The notes under the pieces: generated by a model
What the model saw: the letters and a program-made list of their open reading frames with translations, nothing else
Databases searched by the model: none
Told to the model about the DNA's origin: nothing
Assembly: GCA_946540705.1 (NCBI GenBank)
Contig: CAMNJD010000236.1
Location: 1 to 5,587, forward strand
Direction of reading: 5' to 3'
DNA from: an uncultured Ruminococcus sp.
Lineage (GTDB): Bacteria > Bacillota > Clostridia > Oscillospirales > Ruminococcaceae
Length of the DNA stretch: 5,587 bases
Program-made: the position numbers and the translations under genes
Shown: positions 1 to 5,587 of the stretch, piece by piece
How positions within the stretch are numbered: position 1 is the first letter of the stretch
How the letters are laid out: every line of letters starts with the position of its first letter

Positions 1-709
1 CTGCCGTGAGCAGCGTCGGCAGGACAAAGACTGCCGAAAACGGACAGATCATCGCGGGGAGACTCAGCAGCCGCATCCGCACGATAGACAGCGTCTGCCC
101 GGCCGTCAGCTTAAAGCTCAGCACCAGCACCCGCACCGCCGGAACATGCGGCATTTTCAGAAAGCAGTAGGGGATTGCCGTGCAGGCCGCAAATACCCGC
201 ACCGGCAGCCAGACCGCCGCACAGGTCAGCATCAGCAGATGCAGTACCGTCAGCAGGGGCAGCACGCTTTCCTGCTCCGGCGGGATCGACAGCCACAGTC
301 CCTTTGCGGTCATCATCAGCACCAGCGCGGGCGCCGCCGAAACGGTCAGGCAGATTCCGCTGAGCAAGCGCACGGCGATTGCCCGCATCCACAGCCAGAG
401 GCTGCTGCTGCATGACAGAAATCCGTTGTCGTTTTCGTCCAGCAGACCCGAAAGCACCCCGAGCTGCCACGCGGTCTGCATCCGGAGCGGCGTCACGCAC
501 AGCAGCGATGCAAGCAGCACCGCAGGGAGAAACAGATCCCACAGATTCGGCCCGGCACCGAATGTATCCGCAGGCAGCAGCAGACGCTGTATGACGCTGC
601 CGCAGATCCCGCAGAACAGAAAAACAGTCAGCCGCGCTGCCCCGAGCACCGCGGCTGATCGCCGTTTTCCGCGCAGACGCTGCGATGCCTCATGCCAGAG
701 CCGCATCAT
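1..709 (-). CDS. Unrecognised multi-pass membrane protein (partial, C-terminus beyond left edge)
   Basis: I read this frame by hand from the reverse complement. It is open from an ATG at 709 to the window edge, giving 236 codons with no stop. The start overlaps the stop of the upstream small gene in an ATGA-type junction (TCATGATG), which supports both the start and translational coupling. The N-terminus is short and basic (MMRLWHEASQRLRGKRR, residues 1-17). Hydrophobic segments follow at roughly residues 20-40, 55-75, 115-136, 148-171 and 213-236, so it is an integral membrane protein of at least five helices. A polar stretch with DENDN lies near 91-95. The segment around 197-231 (SFKLTAG, then a hydrophobic run starting after RMR) has a layout vaguely like DUF975-type membrane proteins, but I do not recognise a family and assign no function. 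Its only functional clue is the coupled BofC-like neighbour. Confidence 0.75.
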   Translation of the reverse strand, partial: MMRLWHEASQRLRGKRRSAAVLGAARLTVFLFCGICGSVIQRLLLPADTFGAGPNLWDLFLPAVLLASLLCVTPLRMQTAWQLGVLSGLLDENDNGFLSCSSSLWLWMRAIAVRLLSGICLTVSAAPALVLMMTAKGLWLSIPPEQESVLPLLTVLHLLMLTCAAVWLPVRVFAACTAIPYCFLKMPHVPAVRVLVLSFKLTAGQTLSIVRMRLLSLPAMICPFSAVFVLPTLLTA

Positions 710-1095
710 GAGGCATAGTCCTCGAGCACCTCGCGCAGTGCCGCTTCGCCCGTCACGCGGATCCCGTATTCCAGCAGAATGCGGTCGTAATCGGGCATGC
801 CAGCCTCCTGCACCGCATAGGCCGCAGCCGGCTCACGCTTGCCTGCCTCATAGACATACAGTGTCCCTTTTTCCAGCCGGACTGTATACTCCGGCTCCCG
901 CTCCGGGGCAGTCTCCGCCCTTTCAGGCTCCGCCGCACGCAGCGTGACCGGACTGTCCGCATGCAGCTCCCCGGTATACGAAACCTCCGGAAGCTCGTAG
1001 TTTCCGTGCGCAGACTGCGGCAGAAGCATCGTGCCTGCTGCAAGCAGTGTCATGCCCGTTACAAGAACCGGGCGGAACCATGTTGTTGCTGTCAT
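706..1095 (-). CDS. Small exported/membrane-anchored protein with BofC C-terminal-like domain
   Basis: This encodes 129 aa. The start at 1095 is chosen because an AAGGAAGG ribosome-binding site lies 8 bases upstream (minus strand, 1111-1104); longer in-frame starts would read through the divergent promoter. Residues about 9-30 form a hydrophobic signal peptide or anchor ending at QSAHG. Residues 31-68 are a low-complexity Glu/Pro/Ala/Arg linker. Residues 70-129 (YTVRLEKGTLYVYE, then MPDYDRILLEYGI, then REVLEDYAS) match the pattern I recall for the BofC C-terminal domain: a beta-hairpin 'Y.v.e..G.iavy' followed by 'lp..D...L..GI.v......l...LEDY.S'. In Bacillus, BofC is a forespore protein that restrains SpoIVB protease signalling at the sigma-K checkpoint. 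This protein lacks room for the BofC N-terminal domain (Bacillus BofC is about 170 aa), as is usual in clostridial relatives, so checkpoint function is only a guess. It is the first gene of a two-gene unit with the membrane protein. Confidence 0.72.
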   Translation of the reverse strand: MTATTWFRPVLVTGMTLLAAGTMLLPQSAHGNYELPEVSYTGELHADSPVTLRAAEPERAETAPEREPEYTVRLEKGTLYVYEAGKREPAAAYAVQEAGMPDYDRILLEYGIRVTGEAALREVLEDYAS

Positions 1096-1124
1096 GTTCA
1101 GCACCTTCCTTTCCTGATTACAGT

Positions 1125-1155
1125 CAGTATGCTGCAAAATGTGCGGAAATATGCT
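1125..1155 (-). promoter_or_regulatory. Candidate sigma-G-like promoter for the BofC-like gene
   Basis: Read on the minus strand, AGCATA (1155-1150) is separated by 18 bases from CATACTG (1131-1125). The Bacillus sigma-G consensus is about TGAATA-N17/18-CATACTA, so the -10 matches 6 of 7 and the -35 matches at the ATA core with G two bases before it. The predicted RNA start falls near 1117-1119, leaving a short leader that holds the AAGGAAGG ribosome-binding site. No convincing sigma-A promoter was seen on this strand between 1096 and 1200. Short motifs occur by chance, so this is tentative. Confidence 0.35.
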
Positions 1156-1160
1156 GCGAC

Positions 1161-1190
1161 ATTGAAAAAAACATGAATTTTTTTGAAAAG
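1161..1190. promoter_or_regulatory. AT-rich tract upstream of the PBP promoter (possible UP element)
   Basis: A run of seven A residues (1165-1171) and a run of seven T residues (1178-1184) are joined by CATGAA, with TTGAAAA repeated directly at 1162-1168 and 1183-1189, 21 bases or two helical turns apart. It sits just upstream of the -35 hexamer at 1194, where UP elements or curved DNA usually enhance sigma-A promoters. It could equally be a regulator site or simply intergenic A/T richness. Confidence 0.35.
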
Positions 1191-1193
1191 GGG

Positions 1194-1222
1194 TTAACAA
1201 GAAACGAATTTTGTGATATAAT
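1194..1222 (+). promoter_or_regulatory. Sigma-A-type promoter driving the PBP gene
   Basis: TTAACA (1194-1199, five of six bases of TTGACA) and a perfect TATAAT (1217-1222) are separated by exactly 17 bases. TG at 1214-1215 followed by one base adds an extended -10. The expected transcription start is near 1229, giving a leader of about 57 bases before the ATG at 1286. This is a strong housekeeping promoter, in keeping with a cell-wall synthase needed during growth. Confidence 0.82.
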
Positions 1223-1270
1223 GTACAGTGTATCTTTATAGGTACAAGCAACTTCTCTTTGCACGATATG

Positions 1271-1277
1271 AAAGGAG
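1271..1277 (+). promoter_or_regulatory. Ribosome-binding site fixing the PBP start
   Basis: AAAGGAG lies 8 bases before the ATG at 1286. It decides the start: the in-frame TTG at 1259 and ATG at 1268 are upstream of or abut this site and have no Shine-Dalgarno sequence of their own. Confidence 0.8.
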
Positions 1278-1285
1278 CTTTTGGC

Positions 1286-3706
1286 ATGAGCAAAGCAAGG
1301 CCCGCGGGCAAGGCAGCCGCGGCTGCAAGAAAACAGCCCGTAAAACAGCCCGTTAAGGAGAAAAAACGCAGGCGCAGACGCCCGGTGATCCTCCGTGTTC
1401 TCGGAAGCATCGGCTCCGTTGTGCTGATCACGTTTCTCTCGTTCTTCCTGCTGTTCTGCGTCACGGGTGCGATCTGTGCAGTCGCAGCGACAACATATAT
1501 TATCGACTACATGGAGAGTACGCCCTCGGTCAGTATTCAGGAGCTGACGATGAGCTTCGAGACAAATATCTTCGAGAAGGATGCCAACGGAGAGGACAAG
1601 CGTATTTACCATGTGCAGAACGATGTGCAGCGGATCCCGGTCACGCTCGACCAGATCCCGCAGCATACCCGCGATGCGTTTGTTTACGGTGAGGACGAGC
1701 GCTACTGGACGCACGAAGGCGTGGACTACAAGCGTACCGTCGCTTCCTTCGCAAATATGATCCTCCAGTTCTGGAATTCCGATCAGGGCGGTTCGACGAT
1801 CACCCAGCAGCTCGTCAAGAATATCACGGGAGACAACGACAAGAGCCCGCAGCGTAAGATCCGTGAGATTCACCGTGCGATGCAGCTCGAAAAGAATTAT
1901 TCCAAGGATGAGATCCTCGAAACCTACCTCAACTACATCGGCTTCGGCGGCGCCGCAAACGGCATCGAAATGGCTGCGAGAAAGTATTTCGGCAAGCATG
2001 TCGAGGAGCTGACGATCGCAGAGTCGGCATGTCTGGCGGCGATTCCGCAGAGCCCGGAGGTCAACAACCCCTTCGCAGGCTATAACGAAAAGGCCTATAA
2101 CGCCGTTACCGATACATGGTACATCACCGACAAGGTCGTCAATACCGGCCGCGAGGTCAACCGCAACCGTATGGAGTACATTCTCGGACAGATGTACAAG
2201 AACGGCGCGATCACCTTTGACGAGTATCAGTCTGCGCTCAATGAGCATCTGGTCTTTACCGACACCGAGGAGTACAAGCTGCTGCACCCCGAGCTTCAGA
2301 AGGTCGAGGAGGACGGCACGATCACGATGACCACCGGCGAGGAGGAGAACGAATCCACCGACTGGGTCATCGACGAGGCACTCCGCGAATTTGCACATTA
2401 TCTCATGGACAGACAGGGCATCTCCTTTGACCGTGCCATGTCAAAGATCAACAAGGAAGGCTATCAGATCTACCTGACCGTTGACCGCGAGATGCAGGAT
2501 TATGTTGAGAAAAAGTATTCCAATCTTGACAATCTGCTCGCGGGCATGACCAACTCCAAGGCAACAACCATGTTCCGTGACCTCGACGGCGACGGAACAT
2601 ATGCCGACGACGAGAACCTTGTGCTGAAATCCGGCTTCGCCGCGATCGACTATCACGGCAGAATCCTCTGCACGGTCGGCGACATCGGCGAGAAGCAGGG
2701 CTCCCTCGGCATCAGCTATGCTTCGACCGAAAAGCAGCAGCCCGGTTCTGCGATCAAGCCGGTCACCACATACGGCTTTGCACTCGAAAACAACTATATC
2801 ACATGGGGTACCCATGTTCTGGACTATCCGCCGCTCACGGTCATCGACGAGAAAACCAAAAAGGAAAAGCTCTGGCCGACCAACTATGCGGATGACAGTG
2901 ACAAAACGGTTTACACCAACCAGAAGATCAATATTTACTACGCGCTTCAGGTCTCCAAGAACACCATTCCGGCACTGCTCTGCAAGACCTACGGCTGTGA
3001 CAATATCTTCAAGTTTGCAACGGAGAAACTCGGCCTCGATCTCTATGAGGGCACCGATAAGGACTACGCACCGCTTGCCGTCGGCGCTCTGGGCTACGGC
3101 GTTACCGTCACGGACCTCGCAAATGCATACATGGTCTACGGCAGCGGCGGCTATTATGATGAAGCACATATCATCAGCCGTGTCGAGACTTCGGACGGTA
3201 CTCTGGTCTATAACGGCGATGACGGCTATGAATCTGCTGTCAGCGACGAGACTGCTTATGTCATGAACAAGCTGCTTCAGAATGTCGTCAATGAGGGTAC
3301 CGGTAAACCCGCAAAAATGTTCCTCAACGGCAAGCAGGTTCCGATTGCCGGCAAGACCGGTACGACATCTGACTGGTGCGACCTGATGTTCGTCGGTTTG
3401 ACGCCTGATTTCACCAGCGCAGTCTGGGTCGGCTATAAGGAAAACAAGAAGATCAAGAACCACGGCGCGATCAAATCTGCGTATGTCTGGAAGAATATCG
3501 TCGGCGAATGGGTCCTCAATCACTACGACGGGAAGGAAGACTTCCCGAACTGCGAAAATATTGTGCAGGGCTTTGTCTGCCCGGCAACCGGCAAGATCGC
3601 GAATGCGTCCTGCGGCAAGGGTGCGCCCGGTTACTGGAAGGGCTCCTATACGCCGTACTGCGATAACCGCGAGCTGAATCTCGGCTATATGCTGGAAGAT
3701 GAGTAA
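1286..3706 (+). CDS. Class A penicillin-binding protein, PBP1A family (bifunctional transglycosylase/transpeptidase)
   Basis: This 806-aa membrane-anchored enzyme polymerises lipid II into glycan strands and cross-links their stem peptides outside the cell. A very basic N-terminal cytoplasmic tail (KKRRRRRP, about 27-35) precedes one transmembrane helix at about 40-66. The GT51 domain (about 105-280) shows motif 1 GEDERYWTHEG with catalytic Glu136, motif 2 GGSTITQQL (168-176), motif 3 RKIRE (190-194, second conserved Glu194) and motif 4 ETYLNYIGFGGAANGIEMAA. The transpeptidase domain (about 415-720) has SAIK with nucleophile Ser488 and Lys491, SKN (557-559) and KTGT (Lys690). All catalytic motifs are intact and the length is normal for the family. 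The C-terminal tail holds four cysteines (756, 765, 776, 792) around a CPATGKIANASC segment of a type common in clostridial PBPs. A sigma-A promoter and strong ribosome-binding site precede it, and the next gene overlaps its end by 8 bp. Which of several class A PBP paralogues this is (ponA, pbpF and so on) cannot be told, so no symbol is given. Confidence 0.96.
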   Translation: MSKARPAGKAAAAARKQPVKQPVKEKKRRRRRPVILRVLGSIGSVVLITFLSFFLLFCVTGAICAVAATTYIIDYMESTPSVSIQELTMSFETNIFEKDANGEDKRIYHVQNDVQRIPVTLDQIPQHTRDAFVYGEDERYWTHEGVDYKRTVASFANMILQFWNSDQGGSTITQQLVKNITGDNDKSPQRKIREIHRAMQLEKNYSKDEILETYLNYIGFGGAANGIEMAARKYFGKHVEELTIAESACLAAIPQSPEVNNPFAGYNEKAYNAVTDTWYITDKVVNTGREVNRNRMEYILGQMYKNGAITFDEYQSALNEHLVFTDTEEYKLLHPELQKVEEDGTITMTTGEEENESTDWVIDEALREFAHYLMDRQGISFDRAMSKINKEGYQIYLTVDREMQDYVEKKYSNLDNLLAGMTNSKATTMFRDLDGDGTYADDENLVLKSGFAAIDYHGRILCTVGDIGEKQGSLGISYASTEKQQPGSAIKPVTTYGFALENNYITWGTHVLDYPPLTVIDEKTKKEKLWPTNYADDSDKTVYTNQKINIYYALQVSKNTIPALLCKTYGCDNIFKFATEKLGLDLYEGTDKDYAPLAVGALGYGVTVTDLANAYMVYGSGGYYDEAHIISRVETSDGTLVYNGDDGYESAVSDETAYVMNKLLQNVVNEGTGKPAKMFLNGKQVPIAGKTGTTSDWCDLMFVGLTPDFTSAVWVGYKENKKIKNHGAIKSAYVWKNIVGEWVLNHYDGKEDFPNCENIVQGFVCPATGKIANASCGKGAPGYWKGSYTPYCDNRELNLGYMLEDE

Positions 3707-5303
3707 ACCGGGACAGGCGCAGCAGCGCATCCTCACGAAAAAATGGTATCTGTATCTCACCGAGTTTTTCGCCGGCATGTCCGTCATGGCGGTGGAGCTC
3801 GGTGCGAGCAGACTGCTGGCTCCGTATTTCAGCTCCTCGCAGATCGTCTGGACCATTATCATCGGCACCATTATGATCGCGATGGCGCTGGGCAATGTCT
3901 GGGGCGGACGCTCCGCAGACAGGAACCCCAATCCCGATAAGCTCTACGGCAGAATGCTGATCGCTGCGGTCTGGATCGCGGCGATCCCGTTCATCGGAAA
4001 AATGGTCATCCTTGGCATCTCTGCCCTGCTGGTCATGACCGTCAACACGAATTTCCTGATCTGGGCGGCGTTCCTCTCGTGCATGATCGTCTTTGTCTAT
4101 CCGCTCTTTCTGCTCGGCACGGTCACGCCCTCACTGGTGAAATTCTCCGTCAGCAGCCTGGATGACAGCGGAAAGACCGTCGGCACGCTCGGGGCCGCGA
4201 ATACGATCGGCAGCATCATCGGCACATTTATCCCGACTTTTGTGTCGATTCCGGCCGTCGGCACCGCCGCGACCTTCGTGATCTTCTCGGGCATCCTGCT
4301 GCTGCTGAGCGCGGTGTATTTTATCTCTGTGCGGCGCGGCGCCCTGAAGGTCATCATTTCTGTCATTCTCTTTGCGGGCTGCTCGGCCGCGGCACTGAGC
4401 TTCGGCTTCGCCTTCTGGGAGAAGCATCTCACGCTGGAGGATGAATCCGTTTACAATTATCTACAGGTGCAGGAGGATGACTCTCGGGTCATCCTCTCTA
4501 CAAATGTGCTGTTCGGCGTGCAGTCCGTCTACATCAAGAATGACACGCTGACCGGCATGTACTACGATTACGCGCTCGCCGCGCCGATGATGCTGGAACA
4601 GCAGGAGCAGACCGATCTGCTTGTGCTGGGCATGGGAACCGGCACCTACGCGACACAGTGCAGGCGCTATTACCGCGATATGCACATTGAGGGCGTCGAA
4701 ATCGACGGGAAGATCACCGACCTTGCGCACGAATACTTCGCGCTGCCCGATGACATTCCCGTCACGACCTATGACGGCCGCGCTTTCCTCGGCGGCACCG
4801 ATAAAAAGTACGATATCATCATGGTGGACGCCTATCAGGATATCACCATTCCGTTTCAGATGTCGTCCAGGGAATTCTTCACGACGGTGCGCAGTCACCT
4901 CAAGGAAAACGGCGTCATGATCGTCAATATGAACATGATCTCACAGGATGAAAACGGCATCAACGCCTACCTCGCGGACACGATCGCGTCCGTGTTCGGG
5001 AATGTCTATACCGCCGATGTCAAGGGCGCGACGAACCGTGAGCTGTTTGCATCGGACAATCCTGCGATGATCGAAAATCTCAGAAAGCATACACAGGAGA
5101 CTGACAGTCAGGAGCTTGCGGAAATGATGCAGGAGGTGCAGGCGCGGCTTGTGCCGTACAGCGCCGGAAACCGCATCCTCACGGATGACAAGGCACCGGT
5201 CGAGCTGCTCGGGATGCAGACGATCGACGCAATGATCTCCCGCGAGCTCGATTATTACCGTGACAAATTTGAAAAGGAAGGCATCAAGGGGCTGATCGGC
5301 TGA
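3699..5303 (+). CDS. Fused membrane (MFS-like) / spermidine synthase-like protein
   Basis: This 534-aa protein has two parts. Residues about 18-240 contain seven or eight hydrophobic helices, beginning FFAGMSVMAVELGASRLLAPYF, with the GASRLLAP and LGTVTPSLVKF signatures typical of 'fused MFS/spermidine synthase' proteins. Residues about 245-534 form a Rossmann-fold aminopropyltransferase-like domain: an ESVYNYLQV entry strand, the nucleotide-binding loop LGMGTGTYATQ (glycines 311, 313, 315), acidic VEID (Glu334, Asp336) that would bind the ribose, YDGRAF (Asp359), YDIIMVDAYQD (Asp377, Asp381) and a late LTDDKAPVE motif. True spermidine synthases have GGGDG and DSxDP at the loop and active site, so the donor and acceptor here are uncertain and the physiological role is unknown. 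The ATG at 3699 overlaps the PBP stop by 8 bp; the only purine run (GGAAG) abuts the ATG, so initiation probably depends on coupling to PBP translation. The next in-frame Met (residue 26) lies inside the first helix, making it less likely as the start. Confidence 0.88.
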   Translation: MSKPGQAQQRILTKKWYLYLTEFFAGMSVMAVELGASRLLAPYFSSSQIVWTIIIGTIMIAMALGNVWGGRSADRNPNPDKLYGRMLIAAVWIAAIPFIGKMVILGISALLVMTVNTNFLIWAAFLSCMIVFVYPLFLLGTVTPSLVKFSVSSLDDSGKTVGTLGAANTIGSIIGTFIPTFVSIPAVGTAATFVIFSGILLLLSAVYFISVRRGALKVIISVILFAGCSAAALSFGFAFWEKHLTLEDESVYNYLQVQEDDSRVILSTNVLFGVQSVYIKNDTLTGMYYDYALAAPMMLEQQEQTDLLVLGMGTGTYATQCRRYYRDMHIEGVEIDGKITDLAHEYFALPDDIPVTTYDGRAFLGGTDKKYDIIMVDAYQDITIPFQMSSREFFTTVRSHLKENGVMIVNMNMISQDENGINAYLADTIASVFGNVYTADVKGATNRELFASDNPAMIENLRKHTQETDSQELAEMMQEVQARLVPYSAGNRILTDDKAPVELLGMQTIDAMISRELDYYRDKFEKEGIKGLIG

Positions 5304-5330
5304 CAGGCGGATCGCGCACTACAGCACACA

Positions 5331-5336
5331 GAGGAG
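5331..5336 (+). promoter_or_regulatory. Ribosome-binding site of the THUMP methyltransferase gene
   Basis: GAGGAG lies 7 bases before the ATG at 5344. The 40-bp gap after the preceding stop shows neither a terminator hairpin nor a promoter, so the gene is probably read from the upstream operon. Confidence 0.75.
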
Positions 5337-5343
5337 TTTACCT

Positions 5344-5587
5344 ATGTTTCGGATCGTATGCCCGTGTCATTTCGGGCTCGAAAGTGTATTGAAATTTGAG
5401 CTGGTCCGCCTCAGCGCAGCGGAGATCTCCGCAGCAGACGGCCGGGTGTCGTGTTCCGGCGGATGGGATACGGTCGCGGCGGCGAACATCGAGCTGACGA
5501 CCGCCGAGCGCGTGCTCATTGAGCTGGGGCAGTTTTCCGTTGCGGCACAGCGCGGCAAAACCGCCTTTGACCCGCTCTTTGACGGCG
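5344..5587 (+). CDS. THUMP domain class I SAM-dependent RNA methyltransferase (partial, N-terminus only)
   Basis: The first 81 codons are visible; the rest lies beyond the right edge. The protein opens MFRIVCPCHFGLESVLKFEL, matching the start of the YpsC/RlmL-type family ('ATCafGLEavvkrEl'). It continues with a GRVSCSG strand, then AANIELTTAERVLIELGQF, the hallmark 'aNlwLrtaeRvLi.lgeF' of the ferredoxin-like/THUMP region, and TAFDPLFDG, matching 'tfdeLfeg'. Full-length members are about 370-400 aa, with a C-terminal methyltransferase domain that installs N2-methylguanosine on 23S rRNA (position 2445 in E. coli numbering). That activity is taken from the family; the catalytic part is not in this window. 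The start is supported by GAGGAG with a 7-base spacer. It follows the spermidine synthase-like gene by 40 bp on the same strand. Confidence 0.88.
   Translation, partial: MFRIVCPCHFGLESVLKFELVRLSAAEISAADGRVSCSGGWDTVAAANIELTTAERVLIELGQFSVAAQRGKTAFDPLFDG

Noticed and set aside
111..542. 143-aa minus-strand open frame
   Set aside because: It is a frame-shifted shadow of the membrane protein, whose own frame stays open from 709 to the edge and is strongly hydrophobic with a coupled start.
180..947. 255-aa plus-strand open frame opposite the left arm
   Set aside because: It is rich in Arg, Pro, Ser and His with no membrane or domain pattern, has no ribosome-binding site, and lies antisense to both better-supported minus-strand genes.
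1259..1285. Longer PBP start at TTG 1259 or ATG 1268
   Set aside because: The AAAGGAG site at 1271-1277 lies downstream of both and is correctly spaced for the ATG at 1286.
1096..1464. N-terminal extension of the BofC-like gene to an upstream start at 1464
   Set aside because: It would run antisense through the PBP promoter and the PBP 5' end, and it would place the clear signal sequence internally, where a good ribosome-binding site already precedes Met at 1095.
1124..2398. 424-aa minus-strand open frame opposite the PBP
   Set aside because: It is an antisense mirror of a codon-biased gene; the sense strand carries intact GT51 motifs, so this is a shadow.
2441..3931. 496-aa minus-strand open frame opposite the PBP 3' half and the start of the next gene
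   Set aside because: It spans the junction of two real plus-strand genes, shows no recognisable domain, and reflects the absence of antisense stops under this codon use.
5304..5343. Possible terminator or promoter between the spermidine synthase-like and THUMP methyltransferase genes
   Set aside because: No GC-rich hairpin with a T run and no -35/-10 pair is visible in these 40 bases.

Overview
The window looks like chromosomal DNA from a moderately GC-rich, low-GC-phylum Gram-positive anaerobe, most plausibly a Clostridia/Oscillospiraceae (Ruminococcus-like) bacterium. This is inferred from strong purine-rich ribosome-binding sites, a housekeeping promoter of Firmicutes type, a small BofC-C-terminal-domain-like protein, and a class A penicillin-binding protein with a cysteine-bearing tail of the clostridial kind. 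There are no mobile elements, CRISPR arrays, tRNA or rRNA genes. The layout is two divergent transcription units around a 190-bp intergenic region.

Left arm (minus strand, 1-1095): a small exported or membrane-anchored protein of 129 aa, whose last 60 residues resemble the BofC C-terminal domain, is followed with an ATGA overlap by an unrecognised multi-pass membrane protein that runs off the left edge (236 codons visible). The minus-strand upstream region contains a GCATA-N18-CATACTG arrangement that resembles a forespore sigma-G promoter.

Centre (1096-1285): the divergent control region. It carries an AT-rich tract, a near-consensus TTAACA-N17-TATAAT promoter with an extended -10 TG facing right, and an AAAGGAG ribosome-binding site.

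Right arm (plus strand, 1286-5587): a complete bifunctional class A PBP (GT51 glycosyltransferase plus transpeptidase), overlapped by 8 bp by a complete membrane protein with a C-terminal spermidine-synthase-like methyltransferase fold. After 40 bp comes the 5' part (81 codons) of a THUMP-domain RNA methyltransferase cut by the right edge. No terminator is visible between these three genes, so they are probably one transcription unit. The PBP builds and cross-links the cell wall, the fused protein has an unknown small-molecule or aminopropyl-transfer-like role in the membrane, and the last gene probably modifies 23S rRNA. Shared transcription does not imply a shared pathway.

Nothing here is clearly a new biological system. 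The most interesting points are the possible sporulation link of the left arm and the altered active-site motif of the spermidine-synthase-like protein.
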